From positions 3,355,625 through 3,419,624 of the forward strand of contig NZ_CM001368.1 in NCBI RefSeq assembly GCF_000177215.2: DNA of 64,000 nucleotides, in the 5' to 3' direction. Within the stretch, counting starts at the first letter, position 1, and the number at the start of each line of letters is the position of its first letter. This DNA comes from Solidesulfovibrio carbinoliphilus subsp. oakridgensis. Lineage in GTDB: Bacteria > Desulfobacterota > Desulfovibrionia > Desulfovibrionales > Desulfovibrionaceae. The notes below the pieces were generated by a model, which saw only the letters and a program-made list of their open reading frames with translations, was not told the DNA's origin and did not search any database. Shown in pieces: positions 36,037 through 44,269 of the stretch. The position numbers were made by a program, and so were the translations under genes.

Positions 36037-36310
36037 TCGCCCCGTCTTCGGGGCGACGGGCCTGTGCGGCCGGCATCGGTCCGGCGACGCACGCCGCCAA
36101 GCCGGCGAGCACGCCGGACCGATGCCGGCCGCACCGACGCACCCCCGACCACGACTACCCACCACCCGTTTCCCATGCTCCCGCCCCTTACCCCGCTCAG
36201 GGGGTCCGGGGGGGATGATCCCCCCCGGCGGGTCCAGGGCAGCGCCCTGGCGGGGTCTGGGGCTCCGCCCCAGCAGGGTCCGGGGCAGGGCCCCGGCCGC
36301 CGGAGGCATT
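36037..36310 (+). repeat. Composite structured repeat, copy A (three hairpins plus palindromic repeat 3)
   Basis: Order: a hairpin TCGCCCCG-TCTT-CGGGGCGA (36037-36056); GGGCCTGTG; a perfect 23-bp inverted repeat (36064-36086 and 36112-36134) around a 25-nt core that itself has a 5-bp stem CGCCG/CGGCG; a C-rich linker with ACCCCCGACCACG; then the G/C palindromic repeat in its long form (36194-36310) ending in CCGCCGGAGGCAT. The whole matches 42158-41954 in reverse. It fills most of the 455-bp gap between hslV and the macrodomain gene. Confidence 0.75.
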
Positions 36311-36331
36311 CCGACGACGGGTAAAGCGACC

Positions 36332-36886
36332 TCAGCTAAATAGTGCTTCCGCCACGGAACGCCAGAGGTCGAAGGCGTTTTTCCCGTGGAGGTAGACGCG
36401 GATCTCCCGGACCGGGCCGCTTTCAAGGCCTTGGCCCAGGGTCTCCAAGGCGATGCGGGCGGCCTGGTCCAGGGGATAGCCGTAGGCGCCGGTGGAGATG
36501 GCCGGGAAGGAGACGGTGGTGAGATTGGCCTCGGCCGCCCGGGCCAGGGACTGCGCGTAGGCCGAGCGCAGGGCCTCGGCCTCGCCGTCGTTGCCGCCGC
36601 GCCAGATGGGGCCGACGGTATGGATGACGTGTCGGGCGGGCAGGTCGAAGCCGGGGGTGATGACGGCCCCGCCGGCCGGCAGGCGGCCGATGCGGGCGAT
36701 GATGTCCCGGCAGGCGGCGAGGAGCTTGGGTCCTGCGGCCCGGTGGATGGCCCCGTCCACGCCGCCGCCGCCGGCCAGGGCGGAGTTGGCGGCGTTGACG
36801 ATGGCGTCGCCGTCGTCGGTGGTGATGTCGCCGGCGATGAGGCGCAGGACGCCCGAGCCGATGGCGTAGGAAACGGTTTCGCTCAT
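36332..36886 (-). CDS. Macrodomain protein (ADP-ribosyl hydrolase type)
   Basis: The 184-residue macrodomain starts at an ATG with GGAGG upstream. The ligand loops are visible: [19 protein letters not shown] (about 20-38) with the catalytic-type Asn pair, [14 protein letters not shown], and [12 protein letters not shown]. This matches the O-acetyl-ADP-ribose deacetylase group (YmdB-like). The gene stands between two repeat copies. Confidence 0.92.
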   Translation of the reverse strand: MSETVSYAIGSGVLRLIAGDITTDDGDAIVNAANSALAGGGGVDGAIHRAAGPKLLAACRDIIARIGRLPAGGAVITPGFDLPARHVIHTVGPIWRGGNDGEAEALRSAYAQSLARAAEANLTTVSFPAISTGAYGYPLDQAARIALETLGQGLESGPVREIRVYLHGKNAFDLWRSVAEALFS

Positions 36887-37032
36887 GGATGGCCTCCTTC
36901 GGGCTCGCCGCGAGCCCCGCCAGAGAGCGGACACGGTTTTCCGAACCTCCGGACGCGTCTCCGCTCGGTTTCTTCCCCGGCCCCTACACCCTTTTGCCCC
37001 AAGACGACACCCGCAGCCTCCCCAATTCCCCC

Positions 37033-37091
37033 CCTTTCAGGGGGTCCGGGGGGGATCATCCCCCCCGGCCGCCGGAGGCATCTTCATCTTC
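37033..37091 (+). repeat. G/C palindromic repeat, copy 4
   Basis: CTTTCAGGGGGTCCGGGGGGG-ATCATC core with the tail CCGCCGGAGGCATCTTC, 8 nt past the stop of the M16 peptidase gene. The tail is nearest the gene. Confidence 0.8.
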
Positions 37092-37098
37092 TCTTCCC

Positions 37099-38358
37099 TT
37101 ATGGAATCGCGGCCGTCGGGCCGAGGATGCAAAGGCCCGTCAGTTCCGGGGTGAAGGCCGCGCGGGCGATGGCGGCCAGATCGGACAGTGTCACCTTGTC
37201 GAGTTCGGCCGCGGTCTCCTCGATGGGGATGTGGCGGTCGAAAAGGAGGATGTTGCGGGCCAGGCGCATCATGCGGTTTTCGGTCGATTCCGCGCCGAGG
37301 TACAGAAGCCCCTTCAGGTGTTCGCGGGTGTGGTCGAGCTCCTCGGCCGTGACCGCGCCGCCGGCCACGGCGGCCAGCTCGGCCCGGACCACGGCGAGGA
37401 GTTCCTCGGTGCGCTCCGGCTCCACGGCGGCCTGGATCTCGAACAGGCCGGTATCGGACAGGCCGTTTAGGCTGGCGTAAATCGAATAGGCCAGGCCCCG
37501 TTTCTCGCGGACTTCCTGGAAGAGGCGCGAGGACATGTTGCCGCCAAGGAGCGTGGCCAAAAGGGTGTGGGCGAAGCGGTCCGGGCTGGTGTTGGCCACG
37601 GACGGGAAGGCCAGGATCACGTGGTTCTGCTCGCTCTCGCGGCGAACAGCCAGACGCGGCGGCGTGTAGGGGCCGGCCGGAGCCTTGGCCGGGGCCGGCG
37701 CGGCGGGCAGGCGCCCGAACGTTGCTTCGGCCAGGGCCAGGAGCGCCTCGTGGGACACGGCCCCGGCGGCGACCACCACGATGGCCTCCGGCCGGTAGTG
37801 GGCATGGCGCCAGTCGAGCAGGGTCTTTGGGGTCGCGGCCGTGACCGATTCCGGCGTGCCGGTGATGGGGTGGGCGATGGCCGGATTCTTCCAGGCCGCG
37901 GCCCAGAAGTCCTCGTGGACCTTGTCTTCCGGCGTCTCCTCCACCATGGAAATTTCCTGCAGGATGACGGCCTGTTCGCGGCCGAGCTCTTCGGGGTCGA
38001 GGGCCGGGTTGAGGGCGATGTCGCTGACGATGTCAAAGGCCCGGTCGAAGTGGGCGTCCATGACCCGGATATGGAAGCAGGTGGCCTCGCGGGAGGTGAA
38101 GGCGTTGGCCAGGCCGCCGAGGATGTCGAGCTCCTTGGCGATGGCCAGGGCGTCGCGGTGGGTCGTGCCCTTAAAGGCCATGTGCTCCCACAGGTGGGCC
38201 ATGCCCTCCTGGCCGGGCCCTTCGTGGCGCGAACCGGCCTCGATCCACACGCCGAGGCTGGCGGTCTTGACCAGGGGCATTGCTTCCGTGACCACGCGCA
38301 CGCCGTTTGGCAGGCGGGTTATCCGGCACGAACTGTCGGTAGGGGTATGTTGCGGCAT
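37099..38358 (-). CDS. M16-family zinc peptidase
   Basis: The 419-residue protein carries the inverted zinc motif H-x2-E-H in HLWEHMAFKGT (about 56-66) and the downstream Glu in the ANAFTSREATCF region, so it is a catalytic M16B peptidase (mitochondrial-processing-peptidase-like). A C-terminal inactive half follows (about 220-419). No signal peptide is seen. The natural substrate is unknown. The start MPQHTPTDSS is the first ATG, 31 nt after the pspF stop. Confidence 0.88.
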   Translation of the reverse strand: MPQHTPTDSSCRITRLPNGVRVVTEAMPLVKTASLGVWIEAGSRHEGPGQEGMAHLWEHMAFKGTTHRDALAIAKELDILGGLANAFTSREATCFHIRVMDAHFDRAFDIVSDIALNPALDPEELGREQAVILQEISMVEETPEDKVHEDFWAAAWKNPAIAHPITGTPESVTAATPKTLLDWRHAHYRPEAIVVVAAGAVSHEALLALAEATFGRLPAAPAPAKAPAGPYTPPRLAVRRESEQNHVILAFPSVANTSPDRFAHTLLATLLGGNMSSRLFQEVREKRGLAYSIYASLNGLSDTGLFEIQAAVEPERTEELLAVVRAELAAVAGGAVTAEELDHTREHLKGLLYLGAESTENRMMRLARNILLFDRHIPIEETAAELDKVTLSDLAAIARAAFTPELTGLCILGPTAAIP

Positions 38359-38389
38359 GGGCTGGGGCTACGGGGGATTGGGACGCGCG

Positions 38390-39493
38390 TCAAGGGTGCC
38401 CGGGCCGTGCGGCCAGGGCGGGCGCGTATTTGCGGTAGAGCCCCCGGAACTGGTGGTAGGTGAGCCCCAAGACCTCGGCCGCCCGCCGCTGGTTGCCGCC
38501 GCTTCGGGCCAAGGCCCGGCCCAGGAGGTCGGTCTCGAAGGCGGCGGTCGCCTGGGACCAGGGGAGAAGAGAGGATGGTGATGAAGAGGAAGATGCCTCC
38601 GGCGGCCAGGAGAGGCGCTGCCTCTCCTGGACCTCTCCGCCGGGGGGGATCATCCCCCCCGGACCCCCCGAAAGGGGAGGGGCGGGAGTTATGGCCAGCG
38701 GGGTGGCGGGGGCGAAGGGGTGGGCGAAGGGGTCGAGGGTGACGTGGGTGATCTGGGGGCCGGGCGTTTCGAAGACGGCCCGCTCGACCACGTTTTTCAG
38801 TTCCCGGATGTTGCCCGGCCAGGCGTGGGCGGCAAGCGTGGCCAGGGCGGCCGGGGCGAAGGACGGGGGCAGGTCCCGGCCGAGTTCGGCCGCGAACCGG
38901 GCGGCGAACCGCGCGGCCAAGTACGGGATGTCGCCGTGGCGGTGGCGCAGGGGCGGCACCGGGAGCACGGCAAAGGCCAGCCGGTCGAGGAGGTCCGGGA
39001 GCAGGCGGCCGCGCCGGATAAGCTCGCGCGGATCGACGTTGACCGCCGCGACGACCCGCACGTCGACTTGCAGGGTGTCGCTGGCGCCGAGCCGCTCGAA
39101 GGTGCCGTATTCGAGGACGCGCAGGAGCTTCTCCTGGACCGCCCGGGGCGCGGCCTGCAGTTCGTCCAGGAAAAGCGTGCCCCCGTCGGCCGCCTCGAAC
39201 CGGCCCGGCCGGCGGCGGGCCGCGCCGGTGAAGGCCCCGGCCTCGTGGCCGAAGAGCTCGGCCTCGAGGAGCGTGCGCGGCAGGGCGGCCAGATTGACCG
39301 TGACCAGGGGGGCTTCCCAGCGCGGGGAGTGGAAATGGAGCCTGGTTGCGGCCAGCTCCTTGCCGGTGCCGCGCTCGCCGACCAGGAGCGCGGGCCGGTT
39401 GACCCGGGCGGCGGCCGCGACCTGTTCCATGAAGGCCAGGAAGGCGTCGGACTGTCCAAGGGCCTCCAGGAGGCCCGGGGCGGGAGTGGACAT
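38390..39493 (-). CDS. pspF: PspF, sigma-54 activator of phage-shock genes, with repeat-encoded insert
   Basis: The 367-residue enhancer-binding protein from the ATG at 39493 has no N-terminal receiver, as usual for PspF. The AAA+ domain shows Walker A GERGTGKEL, the sigma-54-contacting GAFTGA loop (AGAFTGAARR), Walker B GGTLFLDELQ and WPGNIRELKNVVERAV. The C-terminal Fis-type helix-turn-helix is AEVLGLTYHQFRGLYRKY. Between them, about residues 270-303, lies a glycine/proline-rich insert ([15 protein letters not shown] ... SWPPEASSSSS) encoded by a G/C palindromic repeat in frame. The gene diverges from pspA and should act on its sigma-54 promoter. Confidence 0.92.
   Translation of the reverse strand: MSTPAPGLLEALGQSDAFLAFMEQVAAAARVNRPALLVGERGTGKELAATRLHFHSPRWEAPLVTVNLAALPRTLLEAELFGHEAGAFTGAARRRPGRFEAADGGTLFLDELQAAPRAVQEKLLRVLEYGTFERLGASDTLQVDVRVVAAVNVDPRELIRRGRLLPDLLDRLAFAVLPVPPLRHRHGDIPYLAARFAARFAAELGRDLPPSFAPAALATLAAHAWPGNIRELKNVVERAVFETPGPQITHVTLDPFAHPFAPATPLAITPAPPLSGGPGGMIPPGGEVQERQRLSWPPEASSSSSPSSLLPWSQATAAFETDLLGRALARSGGNQRRAAEVLGLTYHQFRGLYRKYAPALAARPGHP
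38590..38682 (-). repeat. G/C palindromic repeat, copy 5, inside pspF
   Basis: All modules are present: tail GATGCCTCCGGCGGCC, a hairpin of the CCAGGAGAGG type, and the core GGGGGGGATCATCCCCCCC followed by GGACCCCCCGAAAGGGG. The length keeps the pspF frame open. It is the only copy of the family in this window that sits in coding sequence. Confidence 0.85.
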
Positions 39494-39545
39494 GGCGAAT
39501 ATGACCTCTTGTATGGCTTGTAAAACCATAGTGCGGCGAAAGACG

Positions 39546-39650
39546 CAAACCTTCTTTGCGGACTGCGTTGCAACCCCTTGAAATACGATGCCGCGCCAAA
39601 CGGCACGCCTCCTGCTAACGCTCCGGCAGCACCGCGCCTCCACGGCGCGG
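39546..39650 (+). promoter_or_regulatory. Sigma-54 promoter of pspABC with upstream palindrome and leader hairpin
   Basis: CGGCACGCCTCCTGCT (39601-39616) has GG and GC 10 nt apart, a good -24/-12 element. GCAAA-CCTTC-TTTGC (39546-39560) is a possible PspF site. Between +1 and the ribosome-binding site a 7-bp hairpin CCGCGCC/GGCGCGG (39632-39650) lies next to GGAGG. Confidence 0.7.
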
Positions 39651-39663
39651 CCGGAGGAACGCC

Positions 39664-40344
39664 ATGGGAATTTTCAGCCGCTTCAGGGACATCATTCATT
39701 CAAACATCAACACCATGCTCGACCGGGCCGAAGATCCGGAAAAGCTCATCCGCCTCATGATCCAGGAGATGGAGGAGACGCTGGTCGAACTGAAGGCCGA
39801 CTGCGCCCGGGCCATGGCCCAGGCCGCCACGTCCGGCCGGGAGCTGGCCGCCGTCCGGGACCGGGCCGCCCGGTGGGGCGAAAAGGCCGAGCTGGCCGTG
39901 GACAAGGGCCGCGAGGACCTGGCCCGGGAGGCACTGCTCGAAAAGCGCGGCCTCGACGCCCGGGCCGAGGCCCTCGGCGCAGAGCAGGCGGCCATGGAAG
40001 GCATGATCGCCGCCTGCCGCGAGGACATCGCCCGGCTGGACGAAAAGCTGGCCTCGGCCAAGGAGCGCCAGCGGACGCTGCTGCACCGCCACATCCGGGC
40101 CACCGGCAAGAAGCGGGTGCGCGAGGATATCTCCAAGGCCGATTCGACCGAGGCCATGCTCCGCTTCGAGCAATTCGAGAGCCGCATCGAGCGCCTGGAA
40201 GCCGAGGCCGAACTGGCCGGGTCGGCGACCGGGGTGAGGCGTGCGCCCGAAGGTGAGAGCCTGGAGGCCCGCTTCGACCGCCTAGCCGCCGACGAGGACG
40301 TGGAACGCGAGCTGGCCCGGATCAAGGCCAAGCGCCAGGCCTGA
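39664..40344 (+). CDS. pspA: Phage-shock protein A
   Basis: The 226-residue peripheral membrane protein is an ESCRT-III-like coiled coil with the usual start MGIFSRFRDIIHSNINTMLD, an amphipathic membrane-binding helix, followed by uninterrupted helix to about 190. It inhibits PspF in the resting state and stabilises damaged inner membrane. The gene is preceded by a sigma-54 promoter and followed by pspB and pspC. Confidence 0.95.
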   Translation: MGIFSRFRDIIHSNINTMLDRAEDPEKLIRLMIQEMEETLVELKADCARAMAQAATSGRELAAVRDRAARWGEKAELAVDKGREDLAREALLEKRGLDARAEALGAEQAAMEGMIAACREDIARLDEKLASAKERQRTLLHRHIRATGKKRVREDISKADSTEAMLRFEQFESRIERLEAEAELAGSATGVRRAPEGESLEARFDRLAADEDVERELARIKAKRQA

Positions 40345-40505
40345 CCGGCGACGCCGCCGGGCGCTTGACGCGGGCCTGGCCCGCGTGAAATCCTCGGTGT
40401 CGTCCCGGAAATCCACTTCTGGCCGTCAACAAGGCGTCACGGGACGACGCGGCCGACAACGGGCCGGGAAGAAGGTCTCTTTCGACCCGGCCGCAAGGAA
40501 CAATC

Positions 40506-40754
40506 ATGATGGGACTTTTGACGGCACTGGTCATGGCCGGAGCCACGGTGGTCGGCCTGGTCATCCTTGGCACCATTTTCCTCCTCGGCGTGCGGCTCCT
40601 GCGCCCCGGCGCGGCCAAACCGCGCGGCAGCGACGCCGAGGAGGCGCAGCTTCTCCAGGAGATCCACCGCAGCCTCTCCCGCCTGGAAGAGCGCGTGGAA
40701 ACTCTCGAAACCCTGGTCCTCGAACCCAGGGCCACCAAGGGAGACGGACAATGA
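40506..40754 (+). CDS. pspB: Phage-shock protein B-like
   Basis: The 82-residue product has one N-terminal membrane helix (LLTALVMAGATVVGLVILG) and a cytoplasmic coiled coil rich in Glu/Arg (LQEIHRSLSRLEERVETLE). Size, layout and position between pspA and pspC identify it. AAGGA precedes the ATG. Its stop overlaps the pspC start (ATGA). Confidence 0.85.
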   Translation: MMGLLTALVMAGATVVGLVILGTIFLLGVRLLRPGAAKPRGSDAEEAQLLQEIHRSLSRLEERVETLETLVLEPRATKGDGQ

Positions 40755-41137
40755 GGCATTACAGCCAATGGCGTCTGGACCGGCTCTACCGGTCCCGGTC
40801 CGGCCTCTTCCTTGGCGTCTGCAAGGGGCTGGCCCGGTTCCTCGATGTTCCGGTCTTCTGGTTCCGGGTCTTCATCCTGGTCCTGACTCCCTTCACCGGG
40901 GTCTGGCCCATGGTCGGAGCCTACCTGATCGCCGGCTTCCTCATCAAACCCGAGCCCGTCCTTCCCCCGGACTCGGACGAGGAGCGGGCCTTTTACGACG
41001 ACTACGTCGCCTCCCGGGCCAATGCGCTGGGCCGGGTCAAGCGCCGCTTCGAACGCCTCGACCGCCGCATCCGCCGGCTGGAGGACCACGTCACCTCCCG
41101 CGAATACGACTTCGACCGCCGGCTGTGGCACCCCTGA
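40751..41137 (+). CDS. pspC: Phage-shock protein C
   Basis: The 128-residue protein has the PspC domain (about 8-70): LYRSRSGLFLGVCKGLARF, then a hydrophobic segment FWFRVFILVLTPFTGVWPMV continuing to about 68, and a charged C-terminal helix with Arg/Glu repeats. With PspB it senses membrane stress and draws PspA away from PspF. Confidence 0.93.
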   Translation: MRHYSQWRLDRLYRSRSGLFLGVCKGLARFLDVPVFWFRVFILVLTPFTGVWPMVGAYLIAGFLIKPEPVLPPDSDEERAFYDDYVASRANALGRVKRRFERLDRRIRRLEDHVTSREYDFDRRLWHP

Positions 41138-41143
41138 CCTTCC

Positions 41144-41173
41144 CCGGGCCGGAACCACGTTCCGGCCCGGTTT
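41144..41173 (+). terminator. psp operon terminator
   Basis: CCGGGCCGGAA and TTCCGGCCCGG form an 11-bp stem around CCACG, followed by TTT, 6 nt after the pspC stop. Confidence 0.75.
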
Positions 41174-41182
41174 CCCGTCCGC

Positions 41183-41836
41183 TCAGTTGCCGGCCGCCGC
41201 GACCAGCCTCTCGCCTAAGGCGAAGGCCCTGGCGCAGTCCTCGGGAAACACCTCCTCGCGCCGTCTGGCCTTGGCCGCCGCGTCCCAGCAGGTGGACAGG
41301 TATTTGGAATAGTCGTCGAACTGGCAGGTGTCCGTGCTGGCCAGCATCTCGCACGACCCGAACGTCCGGGCCATCACCCCCCGCATCCGCTCCATGAAAA
41401 CATCGTAGCCCCACTCGGGCAGCGCCTGCTCGGGGATGTTCATCGTATAAATCATGGCCGTCGGCATCTTACGGATGAAAAGCGACTCGTAGCCCGGGGT
41501 GTAGGTCAGGTAGGGAAAGGCGAACCGCTCGAAAAACGAGCGCATCATGCCCGTCTCCGCGCCGAAATAGACCGGTGTGCCCAGAAGCACCGCGTCCGCC
41601 GCGCCGACCCGCTCCAGGAGTGGCGTCAGCCCGTCCTTGACCGCGCAGCGTCCGTAGTTCTTGCCGCCGATCTTCTTGCACTCGAAGCAGCTGATGCAAC
41701 CCTTGTAGTCCAGGTCGTACAAATGCACCATTTCCGTGGCCGCGCCCTTGCTCTCGGCCCCTTGCAGGGCATGCGTCAGCAGCGTGGCGGTGTTCCACTT
41801 CTTCCTCGGGCTTCCGTTTATGGCAATGACGTTCAT
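41183..41836 (-). CDS. Flavodoxin-like NAD(P)H:FMN reductase family protein
   Basis: The 217-residue protein begins with the flavin phosphate loop INGSPRKKWNTATLL (about 6-20) and has the ferredoxin-like cysteine group CISCFECKK typical of the iron-sulfur flavoprotein group, then GTPVYFGAETGMMRSFFER. It probably reduces quinones or other electron acceptors. GGAGG precedes the ATG at 41836. The partner is unknown. Confidence 0.85.
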   Translation of the reverse strand: MNVIAINGSPRKKWNTATLLTHALQGAESKGAATEMVHLYDLDYKGCISCFECKKIGGKNYGRCAVKDGLTPLLERVGAADAVLLGTPVYFGAETGMMRSFFERFAFPYLTYTPGYESLFIRKMPTAMIYTMNIPEQALPEWGYDVFMERMRGVMARTFGSCEMLASTDTCQFDDYSKYLSTCWDAAAKARRREEVFPEDCARAFALGERLVAAAGN

Positions 41837-41953
41837 GGCGCCTCCTTTCTTTTCCATCCCCCTGCTACCGCCATACGCCGCCCCGGGCAATGACGCACCG
41901 CCAAGGAACCGAGGCACTGGCCGGGTACCGGAAGCGAGGGGGGAAGAACGGGG

Positions 41954-42158
41954 GAGATGCCTCCGGCGGCCGGGGGGGATCATCCCCCCCGGACCCCCCG
42001 AACGGGGTGGGCGGGGGTTGGGCAGGCGGGTGGCGGGGGGGCGTGGTCGGGGGTGTGACGGGTGGCCGGAATCGGGTTGGCGACGCAGGCCGCAAAGCCG
42101 GCCGGCACGCCAACCCGATTCCGGCCACACAGGCCCGTCGCCCGGAGGAACCGGGCGA
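41954..42158 (-). repeat. Composite structured repeat, copy B (with palindromic repeat 6)
   Basis: On the minus strand the order equals copy A: hairpin TCGCCCGG-TTCCT-CCGGGCGA, GGGCCTGTG, a perfect 21-bp inverted repeat (42062-42082 and 42108-42128), ACCCCCGACCACG, and the palindromic repeat (41954-42010). The 25-nt core (42083-42107) with its 5-bp stem GGCCG/CGGCC runs in the opposite sense to that of copy A. It occupies the 433-bp gap 41837-42269, which has no gene. Confidence 0.75.
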
Positions 42159-42202
42159 GTTTGGAGGTGCCGGGAATTACGCCGTGCCTCCCATCCGTCC
42201 AC

Positions 42203-42262
42203 CCCGTTCGGGTGGGTCCGGGAGGGGGTGACCCCCTCCCGGCCGCCGGAGGCCTCTTTATC
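42203..42262 (+). repeat. G/C palindromic repeat, copy 7
   Basis: CCGTTCGGGTGGGTCCGGGA with the core GGGAGGGGGTGACCCCCTCCC and the tail CCGCCGGAGGCCTC, just past the 3' end of the next gene. The core has diverged but both arms changed together. Confidence 0.75.
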
Positions 42263-42269
42263 CTCCCGG

Positions 42270-42713
42270 CTACCGGCCCTTGTCGAACTTGTCGAATTCG
42301 GCGAAGGCGCTGCGCTTGGCTTTGTTTTTGGCCTTGATGTCGTCGAGGATGGAGTGGCTGAGGGCCGTGGCGTCCACGGGCTTGACGCGGCTGCGGTTGC
42401 GCTGGCCGGGGTCGAGGAACTGGCCGCCGAGGTCGGTCAGTTCGTTGACCGTCAGCATGCCGCCCGACTGTTCGCGGGGCGCGACCGGTGGCGGCGGCGC
42501 GGTCACGGGTGTGCTGGCCGGAGCGGAAGCGGGGGCGGCGGCCGGGGCCGGCCGGGGTTCGGGGGCCTGGGCCTGGGGCGGTGGTGCCGCCTCGACGGGG
42601 GATGCGAGGTGGGGAGCTTTCGGCTGCGCGGGCGAAAGCGTCTGGCGCAGCAGGCGCAACTCGGCCAAAATCTCGTGTTGCGCCTCGAGGATTTTGAGCA
42701 GGATCGTTTCCAT
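42270..42713 (-). CDS. Proline/alanine-rich protein of unknown function
   Basis: The 147-residue product starts with a short amphipathic helix (METILLKILEAQHEILAELR), has a low-complexity Pro/Ala linker (about 28-80), and ends in a more normal segment with VNELTDLGGQFLDP and SILDDIKAKNKAKRS. No family was recognised. There is no signal peptide. Codon use and the conserved-looking ends support a real gene. Confidence 0.55.
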   Translation of the reverse strand: METILLKILEAQHEILAELRLLRQTLSPAQPKAPHLASPVEAAPPPQAQAPEPRPAPAAAPASAPASTPVTAPPPPVAPREQSGGMLTVNELTDLGGQFLDPGQRNRSRVKPVDATALSHSILDDIKAKNKAKRSAFAEFDKFDKGR

Positions 42714-42764
42714 GGGCCGGCTCTAGCATGCCGCCGGAGGCCGGTAAAGGGCCTGGGACGGGCG

Positions 42765-44036
42765 TTAGCGGGTGTCCAGGGCGGCCACGGCCGGGCTCAT
42801 GGAGGCCAGGGCGGCGTGGGCGAGGAGTTTGGCGCCAAAGGGGGTGAGGTGGACGCCGTCAGGGGTCCGGGCGGTGCGGGGGCCGGCCGGGGAGGGCAGG
42901 GCCGGGGCGTAGTGGCCGGCGGCGTCGGCCAGGGTCCGGGAGACGTCCACGAACCGGCAGCCGGGCAGGGCGGCCAGTTGCCGGGCGATGACGGCGTTTA
43001 TGGCGGCCACGTCGGCGTTGAGCCCGGGATCGGCCATGACCGGCGCGCCGATCCAGTAGACGCGGGCGTCGGGGTTGCCTTGGCGGGCCAGTTCCACCAG
43101 CCGGCGCACGCGGCGGGCGTATTCCTCGTTCCAGCCGGGCCGGCCGAAGGCCAGTTTCCTGCCGTCCGGGCGGGTGAGGGTCTGGTTGTCGTTGGTGGCG
43201 ATCATGACCAGGACGGTATCCGGCCGGCCGGAAGCGGCCAGGGCGGCCATCTCGCGTTCCCAGTTGAAGAAGTCGGGCCGGGCCAGGCCGCTTGAAACCT
43301 TGCCCCGGGCGGCGAAGGAGGCGCCGGGCCGGCCGGCCAGGAGCGGGCGCAGGGCATCGGCCAGGAAGATGGACAGCGAATCCCCGGCCACGAGGATGGA
43401 CCGGCCGGGCGCGCCGACCGGCGCCGATGCGGGCGCGGCGGCAACGGGGACGGCAACGGGCGAGGTGGCCTGCACGGGAGTCGGCGTGGCAGCGGAAGCG
43501 ACGGTCGGAGTCGGGCGCGGCCCGGGACTGTCCGGGCCCAGGGGCCTGGCCTCGGCGACGACAACCGGGGAGGTCTCCGGCGTCACGTCGCGGTCGGCCT
43601 CGGGCGGCATATTCTTGACGGCAACCCGAGGCGCGGCCGGGGGTTGCGGCCCGGTGTCGGCCGGGGCCAGGGACACGAGGCGAAGCGTCCGGCCGGGGGC
43701 GCCGAGGTGCCGGTCCTGGCCCACGGCCACCGGCCCGCTCAGGGGATGGGCGGCCTGGGGGTCCACGACCAGCCGGACCGTGTAGGCCGTGACGGCCAGG
43801 CGCAGGACATGCCGGTCCGGTCCGGCGGGGGCCGCGTCGGGCCTGCCGGAAAGGTCCAGGTTGGCGACCAGGGTCCGCAGTTCGTCGCCGAGTGGGGTGG
43901 CGGGGCGAGGGAGGGCCAGGGGGGCCAGGCCGGGATGGGTCGGGCCGGGCGCGCCGAGAAGCACCGCGGCCAGGGCGGCCAGGGCGAGCAGGCCTCTGCC
44001 GGGACGACACGGGAATGGGAGAGCGGCTTGGTGCAT
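42765..44036 (-). CDS. SGNH-type hydrolase, exported
   Basis: The 423-residue protein has an N-terminal signal/anchor (RGLLALAALAAVLLGA), a Pro/Ala-rich middle (about 115-220), and a SGNH hydrolase domain: block I ILVAGDSLSIFLADAL, block II around GKVSSGL, block III IATNDNQ, and the final catalytic D-x2-H in TPDGVHLTPFG. The layout matches the DUF459/AlgX-like esterases. It is divergent from the MBOAT acyltransferase gene, and a similar SGNH domain is encoded beyond that, so a shared role in polymer acetylation is likely. Confidence 0.8.
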   Translation of the reverse strand: MHQAALPFPCRPGRGLLALAALAAVLLGAPGPTHPGLAPLALPRPATPLGDELRTLVANLDLSGRPDAAPAGPDRHVLRLAVTAYTVRLVVDPQAAHPLSGPVAVGQDRHLGAPGRTLRLVSLAPADTGPQPPAAPRVAVKNMPPEADRDVTPETSPVVVAEARPLGPDSPGPRPTPTVASAATPTPVQATSPVAVPVAAAPASAPVGAPGRSILVAGDSLSIFLADALRPLLAGRPGASFAARGKVSSGLARPDFFNWEREMAALAASGRPDTVLVMIATNDNQTLTRPDGRKLAFGRPGWNEEYARRVRRLVELARQGNPDARVYWIGAPVMADPGLNADVAAINAVIARQLAALPGCRFVDVSRTLADAAGHYAPALPSPAGPRTARTPDGVHLTPFGAKLLAHAALASMSPAVAALDTR

Positions 44037-44269
44037 GGCGGTGTCGATTGTTTGCCGCCGGCGGGAGTGTCCGGCCGGAGGATGGATTCCGGGTTGCAAG
44101 GGACGGGCCGTAAAAAAATTATCTTAATACCATGAAATAGATGAAGATAGCTTGAGGGGGGCGGCGTCATTCCTCTGACGGCGGGAGCGGCTGGCGTGCA
44201 AGCCGGTTGCGTTTTGGCGGCGGCGAAGCTAGCTTGCGCTCCACTTCCCGGAGGTCGCGACGTCACCCG

